This document shows, in pieces, positions 1-6,510 of a stretch of DNA of 14,192 bases. The stretch lies in the NCBI GenBank assembly GCA_002825465.1, contig PJER01000054.1:1-14192 (forward strand). Direction: 5' to 3'. Positions within the stretch are counted from its first letter, which is position 1, and each line of letters starts with the position of its first letter. The position numbers and the translations under genes were made by a program. Below the pieces are notes generated by a model that searched no databases, had not been told where the DNA came from, and worked only from the letters and a program-made list of their open reading frames with translations. The stretch comes from Candidatus Thorarchaeota archaeon MP8T_1. Lineage in GTDB: Archaea > Asgardarchaeota > Thorarchaeia > Thorarchaeales > Thorarchaeaceae.

Positions 1-1130
1 AAGCATTGGCAATGAAAGAAGTGGACAGATGCCTAAGGTGCGGCGTTTGCTGTGAGTGCAAGAAATGTGTTGAAGCATGCAAACTCGATGCTGTTGATCA
101 TTCTCTACAAGATGAAATTGTCGAACTCAATGTCGGAACAATCATAGTCGCCACTGGTTTCAAAGTTCATGATCCATTGGAAACTCGGGAGTTTGGATAT
201 GGAACATTCGAGAATGTTATTACTAACGCACAACTTGAGCGACTGACCAATGCAGCTGGTCCTACGCAAGGTAAACCAAAACGACCGTCAGATCATACCG
301 TACCTAAACGGGTTGGGTTTGTCCAATGTGTTGGATCTCGAGACCGAAGATTCGACCAAGATTATTGTTGCTATATAGGTTGTGAAAACTCTCTCAAGCA
401 GGCAATCCAACTTAAGGAGAAATATCCAGACACTGAGGTAACGATATACGCTATGGACATTCGAACGCATGGACTCGGGTATGAAGGTTTGTACCGTCGT
501 GCTCGAGAGAAGGGAGTTATTGTGGTCAAGGGAAGACCATCAGAGATTGAGGAGAATCCCTCAACGAAATCGCTTGTTGTTCTTGCCGAGGACCTCTATA
601 CTGGAGAACGTCTAGAGACCACACAAGATCTAGTCGTTTTAGCCACGGCACTTCTTCCGAATGATGATACCCCAGAACTAGCAAGAAAGCTCAAGGTATC
701 AACGGGAGAATATGGATATCTTATGGAAGCTCATCCAAAACTGAGACCTGTAGATTCATTCCAAGATGGTGTGTTCCTTGCAGGTGCTGTTTTGGGACCG
801 ATGGATATTCCAAAGGCTGTTGCATATGGCAAAGGAGCTGCTGCAGGAGCACAAGCTTTGATGGCTCCTGGTAAGTTCTTTGTCGAGCCAATCTTTGCAG
901 AGATTGATACATCACTCTGTATGGACTGTGATCTCTGTGTAGAAGTTTGTCCCTACGGTGCTCCAACTGGCAGTGGTGAAGAACGTCGTGTCATGTTCGA
1001 ACTTTGTCAGGGTTGTGGAACCTGTGCAGCTAGTTGTCCAAAGAATGCAATCAGTATGCGTCATTATCGCAATGAGCAGATATTGCCGCAGATTATGGCT
1101 GCTGCACGTGCTAAAGGAGGTATAGTGTAA
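1..1130 (+). CDS. hdrA: HdrA-like flavin/iron-sulfur subunit, 3' part only
   Basis: C-terminal part of a heterodisulfide reductase subunit A-like flavoprotein. The reading frame is open through the left edge (first full codon at base 3), so the N-terminal domain and FAD Rossmann motif lie outside. Numbering from the TTG at base 6: a cysteine-rich ferredoxin-like segment at 9-25 with eight Cys (CLRC, CCEC and CVEAC among them), the conserved IIVATGF stretch near 46-52, a QCVGSRD motif with C108 followed by C121, C122 and C126, the second flavin-binding region near 255-285, and two C-terminal 4Fe-4S motifs (C305/308/311/315 and C334/337/340/344). In HdrA these carry electrons between FAD and partner proteins. 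It ends in a TAATG overlap with mvhD. The Cys order after QCVGSRD is CC-x3-C, unlike the C-x3-CC of the two HdrA-like proteins downstream. The TTG at base 6 is unlikely to be the true start. The family call is secure; the complex it serves is inferred. Confidence 0.93.
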   Translation, partial: ALAMKEVDRCLRCGVCCECKKCVEACKLDAVDHSLQDEIVELNVGTIIVATGFKVHDPLETREFGYGTFENVITNAQLERLTNAAGPTQGKPKRPSDHTVPKRVGFVQCVGSRDRRFDQDYCCYIGCENSLKQAIQLKEKYPDTEVTIYAMDIRTHGLGYEGLYRRAREKGVIVVKGRPSEIEENPSTKSLVVLAEDLYTGERLETTQDLVVLATALLPNDDTPELARKLKVSTGEYGYLMEAHPKLRPVDSFQDGVFLAGAVLGPMDIPKAVAYGKGAAAGAQALMAPGKFFVEPIFAEIDTSLCMDCDLCVEVCPYGAPTGSGEERRVMFELCQGCGTCAASCPKNAISMRHYRNEQILPQIMAAARAKGGIV

Positions 1131-1561
1131 TGCCGAAAAAAAGATTCGAACCAACAATCTTGGCCTTCACATGCAACTGGTGTTCGTACGGAGGTGCTGA
1201 CCTAGCGGGTATTTCTCGCATACAGCATCCACCTAATGCCAAGGTCATTCGATTGATGTGCTCCGGAAGAATTGATCCAGTCATGGTCATCGAGGCATTC
1301 AAGGATGGTGCTGATGGTGTTATGGTCACAGGTTGCCATCCCGGTGATTGTCATTATGCTACCGGGAACTATCGCACCCAGGTTCGGTTTGATGCTTTGA
1401 AAATGGCTATGAAATCAATGGGTCTTCATCCTGATAGACTCAAGCTCTTATGGGCTAGTGCGTCTGAAGGACAACAATGGGCTGATGGCATAACTACCAT
1501 GACCGAAACGGTTCGACTCTTGGGACCTAATCCACTCAAAGAAGGAGGTTTGCAGAAATGA
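1130..1561 (+). CDS. mvhD: MvhD-like iron-sulfur electron-transfer subunit
   Basis: Small soluble iron-sulfur protein of the MvhD/VhuD (methyl-viologen-reducing hydrogenase delta subunit) family, which passes electrons between a dehydrogenase or hydrogenase module and HdrA. At 143 aa it is the usual stand-alone length. Family hallmarks are present: CNWCSYGGADLAG at 15-27, C44 in the RLMCSGR motif, and the GCHPGDCHY motif with C69 and C74. These five Cys are the ones expected to bind the cluster. ATG 1130 overlaps the preceding stop by one base and follows a strong AAAGGAGGT site at 1113-1121. The end overlaps the next gene by four bases (ATGA). No hydrogenase subunits are visible here, so the upstream electron donor may be a hydrogenase or a formate/F420 dehydrogenase module encoded elsewhere. 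Confidence 0.95.
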   Translation: MPKKRFEPTILAFTCNWCSYGGADLAGISRIQHPPNAKVIRLMCSGRIDPVMVIEAFKDGADGVMVTGCHPGDCHYATGNYRTQVRFDALKMAMKSMGLHPDRLKLLWASASEGQQWADGITTMTETVRLLGPNPLKEGGLQK

Positions 1562-2898
1562 CTGTTTCAGGGGAAAAGACATCACTTCAGTCGATGAATC
1601 CACTGGAAACTGCATTGGTAATAGGCGGTGGTGTGGCAGGAATGCAAGCCGCCTTAGACATCGCAGATCAGGGGTATAAAGTGGTTCTCGTAGAAAAGAC
1701 ACCATCGATTGGCGGCGTGATGGCAATGCTGGATAAGACTTTTCCAACATTAGACTGTAGCGCTTGTATTCTTACACCTCGGTTAAGTGAGGTATCAAGA
1801 CATCCCAACATTGAGTTATTGACATACAGCGAGGTCACTGGCATTACTGGTAAAGCTGGCGACTTTCGTGTCAAAGTTCTGAAGAAGGCAAGAGGCGTGC
1901 TAATTGACAAGTGTTCCGGATGTGGTGAATGCGTTCCACATTGCCCGATTCAAGTACGGAACGAATTTGACCAGAACTTAGGCTATCGCAAGGCTATCTA
2001 TATTGGATTTCCTCAGAACACTCCTCTTGTTTACACAATTGACAAGGACAACTGCATCAAGTGTGAGCTCTGTGTCAAATCATGTGATAGGGAAGCCATC
2101 GACTTGACTATGCAGGATGAAACAATTGAGATACCTGTCGGTTCTATTGTAATAGCCACTGGATATGAGTTGTTTGATGTTTCACAATATCATCGACTTG
2201 GGTATGGGCGATTCAAGAATGTAATCAATGCTCTTGAGTATGAGCGCTTGATTAATGCAAGTGGTCCTACTGGTGGCAATCTCATGCGGCTTAGTGACGG
2301 AAAGATACCCAAATCGATTGGGTTTGTACAATGTGTTGGCGCTCGAGATGTTAAGAAAAATGTCCCATACTGTAGTCGTGTATGCTGCATGTACGGAATC
2401 AAGAATGCAGTTATGGCCAAGGAGCTGCAGCATGACATTGTCAAAAATGTGTCAATCTATTATGCTGACATTCGAGCGTATGGTAAGGGCTTTGAAGAGT
2501 TCTTTAATATGGCCAAGGAACGCTTTGGGATCAAATTCATCCGAGGTAGGGTTGGGGAAGTTGAGGAAAACAGTGCTACAAAGAACATCGTAGTCTGGGC
2601 TGAGAATACAGAAACTGGAGAGTTTATGAAACAAGAACATGAACTGCTTGTTCTTTGTCCTGGCATCCTTCCACCCAAGGGTCTCAAGGAACTTGCTGAT
2701 AATCTTGGTCTTGAAGTAAGCATTGACGGATTCATTCAGATTTCCTATCCAGCGAGTAATCCTGTCGACACAGATGTTCCCGGCGTTTTTGTAGCGGGAT
2801 GTGCCGAGTCAGCAAAGGACATCCCTGACAGTGTTGCGGCAGGGAGCGCAGCGGCGATGAGGGCAAGCATCACTCTGGCAAGAGGAGGTGACATCTAA
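1558..2898 (+). CDS. Short HdrA-like flavoprotein with central ferredoxin insert (QmoA-like size)
   Basis: FAD- and 4Fe-4S-binding HdrA-family protein of 446 aa. Residues 20-47 form the FAD Rossmann motif (GGGVAG at 23-28, acidic VEK end of strand 2). CSAC is at 67-70. A central two-cluster ferredoxin insert follows, with C119/122/125/129 and C166/169/172/176. IVIATGY is at 197-203, and QCVGARD with C259 then C272, C276 and C277 is a further cluster site. The second FAD stretch is near 410-433. It lacks both the N-terminal HdrA domain and the C-terminal ferredoxin, so it is much shorter than methanogen HdrA (about 650 aa) and close in size and layout to QmoA. ATG 1558 is supported by GAAGGAGGTT at 1541-1550; a Met at codon 13 is less likely. 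It ends in a TAATG overlap with the next gene. It probably works with the next HdrA-like protein and MvhD as one electron-transfer unit. Confidence 0.92.
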   Translation: MTVSGEKTSLQSMNPLETALVIGGGVAGMQAALDIADQGYKVVLVEKTPSIGGVMAMLDKTFPTLDCSACILTPRLSEVSRHPNIELLTYSEVTGITGKAGDFRVKVLKKARGVLIDKCSGCGECVPHCPIQVRNEFDQNLGYRKAIYIGFPQNTPLVYTIDKDNCIKCELCVKSCDREAIDLTMQDETIEIPVGSIVIATGYELFDVSQYHRLGYGRFKNVINALEYERLINASGPTGGNLMRLSDGKIPKSIGFVQCVGARDVKKNVPYCSRVCCMYGIKNAVMAKELQHDIVKNVSIYYADIRAYGKGFEEFFNMAKERFGIKFIRGRVGEVEENSATKNIVVWAENTETGEFMKQEHELLVLCPGILPPKGLKELADNLGLEVSIDGFIQISYPASNPVDTDVPGVFVAGCAESAKDIPDSVAAGSAAAMRASITLARGGDI

Positions 2899-4643
2899 TG
2901 GGAGCTGAAGAAGAACCCCGAATCGGAGTGTTTGTCTGCCATTGCGGACACAACATTGCTGGTACTATTGATGTCGAGAGTGTAGCAAAGACAGCTTCTC
3001 ACTATCCAAATGTAGCATACTCTACCGATTTTATGTTCATGTGTTCAGACGCCGGGCAAACCCTGATTAAAGATAAAATCAAGGAGCTCGACCTCAATAG
3101 AGTGGTAGTCGCAAGCTGTTCACCACGGATGCACGAACCAACTTTTCGACGAGTGGTTGAGGAAGCTGGTCTGAACAGGTATCTGTTTGAGCAAGTGAAC
3201 CTGAGAGAGCACTGTAGCTGGTGCCATGCTCGTGAACCAGTGAAGGCAACGCTAAAGGCTGAAGATCTCATTAGAATGGCTGTAGCCCGTTCTGCACTTC
3301 TTGAACCTCTTGAGATCAAGACTGTTTCTGTTGAGCCCCATGCACTCATTGTGGGTGGTGGCGTAACAGGTCTCAGGGCTGCGCTTGATATTGGATCAAG
3401 AGGATTCAAGGCAACACTTGTTGAAAGGGAGTCAGAGACAGGAGGGCATCTACGTCTATTATCGACCATGTATCCTAATAATGAGAAAGCTGTGGATGTG
3501 ATTGATCGCATGTTGATCGCTGCCAAAGCGATCAAGGAAGTGGAGATATTGACGGACTCAGAGGTTGTTGAGTTTGAAGGTCACATTGGTAGCTTTGAAA
3601 CAAAGATCAAGAACTTGAAAACCGGAAAGACAATATCCAGAACATTTGGTACAGCGATAATTGCCACTGGATTCGAACCCTTCACTCCAGCTGGCTATTA
3701 TGAATATGGAAACAATCAGAACATACTCACTCTCGCTGAATTTGAGAAGATGAAAGCAAGTGGTTCAATATTACGTGTGAGCGACGGACGACCGCCAAAG
3801 AAAATTCTCTTCATAGGTTGTGTTGGATCTCGAGAAGAAGGCAACAAGGGTCATGAGCACTGCTCGAGATATTGCTGTACTGCTATGACAAAAGCTGCGT
3901 CTGATGTTAAAGACAAGGCAGACGAGGTCATGGTCTTGTATGATGATCTTAGAACCTTTGGAAGGGGCCATGAAGAGATTTACCGTCAAGCTCGGTCCAA
4001 GCATGTTATGTTCTCAAAGTTCGCCCATGGCAAGAGACCTAAGGTGACTCTCAAGGATGATAAGATATCAGTGACATGGAAGGATGTGCTTTCATGCACT
4101 TACTGTGAGTTCATCCCTGACATGTTGGTACTCACCACAGCAATGGTACCTCCAAAAGGCGTTGAAGATGTTGCAAAGCTGTTCAGTCTGACGCGTTCTG
4201 CTGATGGTTTCTTCAATGAAGAACACATCAAGCTAGCACCTCTAACAACTCATACCGCTGGTATCATGATTGCTGGAACTGCTCAGTCTGCAAAGGATGC
4301 GACTGATAGCGCAACACAAGCGAGCGGAGCTGCTGCCAAAGCGACCTCCCTAATGGCTCGTAAGAATGTTGAGATCGAATCTACTGTAGCGTTTGTGGAT
4401 GAAACATTATGCTCATCCTGCCACACATGTGTCACTGGATGTCCATATGGCGCAATAGCTATGGGTACAACGACTGATCCACCTGTTGCTTTTGTGACAG
4501 AGGCCAGGTGTCATGGTTGTGGGACCTGCGCTGCTGCCTGCCCAAGTAATGCTATTACCATGAGACACTCCACAGATGAACAGATCATGAGTATGATTCG
4601 CGCATATCTACTGCCATCAGTAATAGAAGGAGGAGGCAAGTGA
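2898..4643 (+). CDS. hdrA: HdrA-like protein with N-terminal domain and C-terminal ferredoxin, no central insert
   Basis: Second in-window full-length HdrA-family flavoprotein, 581 aa. Residues 8-135 are the N-terminal HdrA domain (VFVCHCGHNIAG at 11-22, C49, VVASCSPRMHE at 70-80, REHCSWCH at 103-110), a 4Fe-4S domain in HdrA. The FAD Rossmann motif GGGVTG is at 153-158 and IIATGFE at 254-260. GCVGSRE with C308 then C322, C326 and C327 is the mid-protein cluster site. Two C-terminal 4Fe-4S motifs lie at C505/508/511/515 and C538/541/544/548. The central ferredoxin insert of the preceding protein is absent between about 180 and 255, so the two have complementary cofactor sets. ATG 2898 overlaps the previous stop and follows GAGGAGGTGA at 2882-2891. 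A GAAGGAGGAGG site at its own 3' end serves the next gene. QmoB is a distant analogue, but the MvhD part is a separate gene here. Confidence 0.93.
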   Translation: MGAEEEPRIGVFVCHCGHNIAGTIDVESVAKTASHYPNVAYSTDFMFMCSDAGQTLIKDKIKELDLNRVVVASCSPRMHEPTFRRVVEEAGLNRYLFEQVNLREHCSWCHAREPVKATLKAEDLIRMAVARSALLEPLEIKTVSVEPHALIVGGGVTGLRAALDIGSRGFKATLVERESETGGHLRLLSTMYPNNEKAVDVIDRMLIAAKAIKEVEILTDSEVVEFEGHIGSFETKIKNLKTGKTISRTFGTAIIATGFEPFTPAGYYEYGNNQNILTLAEFEKMKASGSILRVSDGRPPKKILFIGCVGSREEGNKGHEHCSRYCCTAMTKAASDVKDKADEVMVLYDDLRTFGRGHEEIYRQARSKHVMFSKFAHGKRPKVTLKDDKISVTWKDVLSCTYCEFIPDMLVLTTAMVPPKGVEDVAKLFSLTRSADGFFNEEHIKLAPLTTHTAGIMIAGTAQSAKDATDSATQASGAAAKATSLMARKNVEIESTVAFVDETLCSSCHTCVTGCPYGAIAMGTTTDPPVAFVTEARCHGCGTCAAACPSNAITMRHSTDEQIMSMIRAYLLPSVIEGGGK

Positions 4644-4644
4644 A

Positions 4645-4992
4645 ATGAAAGAAACTGCATCAATAGACAGAGTTGAAGCTGCGGCAGATGCATTCGGTGA
4701 AGAGCGTCTGAGGTGGTTGATTGGCAAAGGTGACATCCTCATGCAGAAAGGCGAACTCACGGAGAAGCGCCTTAAAGAGCTCGTTGAAAAGACAGTTAAT
4801 GAGGAAATTGATAGGAGCCTAATTCTTCGCGAAATTAAAGATGGACCTGCAACGATTACTGAGATTTCCAAAGCAACCAGAATGGCAAGTTCTCATGTGT
4901 TGGAAAACCTGATCGCGCTCATGAAGTGGAATCTTGTGGAAATAGTAGGTACAGAAAACCGTGAGTATATCTACGCAAGGAAAGTCATTTAG
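4645..4992 (+). CDS. Small winged-helix protein at end of hdrA-mvhD operon
   Basis: A 115-aa protein. Its N-terminal 50 residues are charged and helical; residues from about 52 to 112 form a winged helix-turn-helix. The pattern is ILREIKDGPATITEIS (first helices), then MASSHVLENLIALMKWNLV (recognition helix and following helix), then a short beta-wing ending in REYIYARKVI. This fits ArsR/MarR-type DNA-binding domains. ATG 4645 lies one base after the previous stop and uses the GAAGGAGGAGG site at 4626-4636, so it is translated with the hdr genes. Its position suggests it senses redox or substrate state for this operon. No metal-binding cysteines are visible, so it is not a classical metal sensor. 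A non-DNA-binding role in the complex cannot be excluded. Confidence 0.85.
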   Translation: MKETASIDRVEAAADAFGEERLRWLIGKGDILMQKGELTEKRLKELVEKTVNEEIDRSLILREIKDGPATITEISKATRMASSHVLENLIALMKWNLVEIVGTENREYIYARKVI

Positions 4993-5067
4993 AATAGAGA
5001 AGCAGTTCAACTGAAAATAAAAGTGGGAAGTTGTTTTGCCATCTTAATGAATTAGAAGGATGGATTT

Positions 5068-5105
5068 CATGGCATCCTACTCACATACATGAGTCTGATG
5101 CCATG
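5068..5105. terminator. Strong stem-loop between convergent genes, possible bidirectional terminator
   Basis: A perfect 9-bp stem (CATGGCATC with GATGCCATG) encloses a symmetric CT/CT internal loop, a second perfect 5-bp stem (ACTCA with TGAGT) and a CATACA loop. It lies 75 bases after the winged-helix gene and overlaps the last codons and stop of the - strand zinc-ribbon gene. The placement between converging genes suggests RNA 3'-end formation or processing in both directions. No clear oligo-T tract follows on either strand, so a standard archaeal terminator is not proven. It could also be a protein-binding or processing site. Confidence 0.4.
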
Positions 5106-5267
5106 CTATATTTCCATTAGGAAACTGGAGATAGAGATTCACGAAGTCTACCTCGTGATTGCATTCACACCACGGGCATAGACATAGGCCATGTCGACGC
5201 CGCTGGTTCTTCCATCGAATCTCCAATCATTTCTTGAATTCTTTCTTCGGATTATGCTAAGTGCCAT
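5077..5267 (-). pseudogene. Small zinc-ribbon protein gene broken by a single-base frameshift
   Basis: On the - strand an ORF starts at ATG 5267, behind a GAGGCGAT Shine-Dalgarno site (5280-5273, 5-base spacing), and runs 39 codons to a TAG at 5150-5148 (MALSIIRRKNSRNDW at its start). A second frame, open from about 5226 to a TAG at 5079-5077, encodes CPWCECNHEVDF and ends AWHQTHVCE. Restoring one T where the DNA reads TATGCC (TATTGCC) joins them into a 63-residue protein with MAYVY leading straight into CPWC. CPWC plus the terminal H-x2-C-like cluster look like a zinc ribbon or treble clef. It is divergent from the TRASH-domain regulator gene and shares its promoter region. It may be a real pseudogene, a sequencing or assembly indel, or a -1 recoded gene. 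I cannot name a function. The break is seen directly; the restored protein is inference. Confidence 0.5.
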
Positions 5268-5322
5268 TATCTATCGCCTCATTCATTGCATAAGTTTAGT
5301 TTACAAACCAATGCAACTACTT

Positions 5323-5449
5323 AGTGTAAACATTACACTTACATATAAAGTTTTTTATCATAAGTGTAATGATTATACAAAAGAGCAATAGTAAGTAATA
5401 TAAGTTCAATTTGTATAATTTAAGTGTCTTCAAGTGCATTCTATACACA
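5323..5449. promoter_or_regulatory. Three 7-3-7 inverted-repeat operator candidates in a divergent promoter region
   Basis: Site 1 (5323-5339) is a perfect palindrome, AGTGTAA-ACA-TTACACT. Site 2 (5363-5379), AGTGTAA-TGA-TTATACA, matches 7/7 and 5/7 in its arms. Site 3 (5433-5449), AGTGCAT-TCT-ATACACA, matches 5/7 in each arm. All have a 3-base spacer. Their centres lie at 5331, 5371 and 5441, so spacings of 40 and 70 bases would put them on about the same helix face. Site 1 lies just downstream of the - strand TATA box and site 3 near the expected + strand start site. This layout fits repression of both divergent genes, most simply by the winged-helix regulator encoded at 5465. Sites 2 and 3 are degenerate, so site 1 is the firm part. 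Confidence 0.55.
5342..5350 (-). promoter_or_regulatory. TATA box for the - strand zinc-ribbon gene
   Basis: Read on the - strand, CTTTATATG matches the archaeal TATA consensus closely. Transcription would start about 25 bases downstream near 5320, giving a leader of about 50 bases before the Shine-Dalgarno site and ATG 5267. Palindrome site 1 lies between the box and that start. A weaker + strand candidate, TGTATAATTTA at about 5412-5422, could serve the regulator gene, with a start near 5442. Confidence 0.45.
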
Positions 5450-5464
5450 ATATGGTGATTGATT

Positions 5465-6343
5465 TTGGCTTCAGAATTTGCTCCTGACCTTCCGGACACA
5501 AAAATACGGAGTTATGTTCCTGTCACTGAACCAGAACTCGTTGAGTCCTTTATTGATCCTATTCGACGAGCCATCTTAGTAGCGCTACGATATGGAACAG
5601 AAACTGTCAAAGAGAATGTCAGTTTTCAAGAAACAGTGAAAAGCGATGGAACAAAAGTCAAGACGACAATCGTTGAGGAGAAGAAGACACAACGATACTG
5701 GCTCACTGTTCCTGAGATAGTAGCGAATGTAGAGCAGTACCTTCCTGAAATCGAGGTCTCAAAGTATAATTGCTATTATCATCTGCCCAAGCTTGTTGAG
5801 CAGGGTCTCGTGGAGGAATATTCGACAAAAGATGAAAGTGATAGTCGAAGTAAGAGAGGTGTCTATTATCGAAGGACCGCCAAGGTGTTTGTCGTAATTG
5901 ACTCGAAGATGAGCGGCGATGCTGTAAATACCTATCTCAAACTCTTCAAGGAGGGTCTTGAACTTGACCTTAATCAGAAGACCTTAGCTCGACTGGAAGA
6001 TCTCATGATTCGACAGGTCAATATGGTTGACGAAGCAATGGAATATCTCGCCATGCATCTCAAAGAAGTAGATGTAGAGTCCACTGCCCTGAGCGACCTT
6101 CTTCAAGGTCTAGCACACATATACCTCTCAGACAACACTGAATTTGTAGAAATTCAGAAAGAGATCAAGGGAATCGTCTTAACACCTTGCTGTGGTCCGA
6201 CGCCAAACATGGATAGTATCTGCTCATATTGTGGCGATCCAATTACCAAAGAATCGATGGTCTTTCGCAAGATCGATAACAAGAACCAATCATTCTGCTC
6301 TGATGAATGTGCCAATAGCTATGCCAATGAATGCATGATCTGA
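5465..6343 (+). CDS. Winged-helix transcriptional regulator with C-terminal TRASH-type metal-binding motif
   Basis: Predicted DNA-binding metal-responsive regulator, 292 aa from TTG 5465. Residues 25-45 (ESFIDPIRRAILVALRYG) look like the first helix of an ArsR-like domain. A charged insert at about 46-76 precedes the HTH at 79-120 (TVPEIVANV, then SKYNCYYHLPKLVEQGLVEEY) and a wing ending RGVYYRRTAKVF. A helical middle (150-235) may dimerise. The C-terminus has CCGP at 242-245, CSYCGDPI (C253, C256) and FCSDECANSY (C278, C282), the C-x2-C...C-x3-C layout of TRASH metal-sensing domains. TTG 5465 is preferred over TTG 5459 because GGTGAT at 5454-5459 then sits 5 bases upstream, as expected for pairing with the 16S tail. 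The operator-like repeats upstream suggest autoregulation. The metal cannot be told from sequence. Confidence 0.82.
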   Translation: MASEFAPDLPDTKIRSYVPVTEPELVESFIDPIRRAILVALRYGTETVKENVSFQETVKSDGTKVKTTIVEEKKTQRYWLTVPEIVANVEQYLPEIEVSKYNCYYHLPKLVEQGLVEEYSTKDESDSRSKRGVYYRRTAKVFVVIDSKMSGDAVNTYLKLFKEGLELDLNQKTLARLEDLMIRQVNMVDEAMEYLAMHLKEVDVESTALSDLLQGLAHIYLSDNTEFVEIQKEIKGIVLTPCCGPTPNMDSICSYCGDPITKESMVFRKIDNKNQSFCSDECANSYANECMI

Positions 6344-6395
6344 TGTCGTAGATCAGGACACTTCCTAATAGACTAAAATCAAAATTCTCTTTTAG
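6336..6395 (+). terminator. Candidate terminator region after the TRASH-domain regulator
   Basis: Two small inverted repeats follow or overlap the stop: TGATCT/AGATCA (6336-6355, 8-base loop, containing the TGA) and CTAAAA/TTTTAG (6373-6395, 11-base loop), with TTCTCTTTTAG at the end. Both stems are short and AT-rich, so this is only a weak candidate. Confidence 0.25.
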
Positions 6396-6510
6396 CTGAG
6401 TTTCTTGCTCACATTATAGGTTCAATTTTGCTCTAGGTTTCATCAACAAGGTTTTTCTCCAAGTAAAGCAATACACTATGATTGGTCTACTATTTAGAGG
6501 GAGAGCAAAA

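Noticed and set aside
1130..1150. GGTTCGAATC on the - strand, resembling a tRNA T-loop
   Set aside because: It lies at the start of the mvhD gene and no acceptor, D or anticodon stems can be built around it.
3002..3535. 177-codon - strand ORF inside the 581-aa HdrA-like gene
   Set aside because: It is a mirror frame of a well-supported iron-sulfur flavoprotein gene, with no recognisable motif.
5191..5391. 66-codon + strand ORF across the divergent promoter
   Set aside because: It is antisense to the zinc-ribbon gene and runs through the TATA box and palindromes, with no ribosome site.
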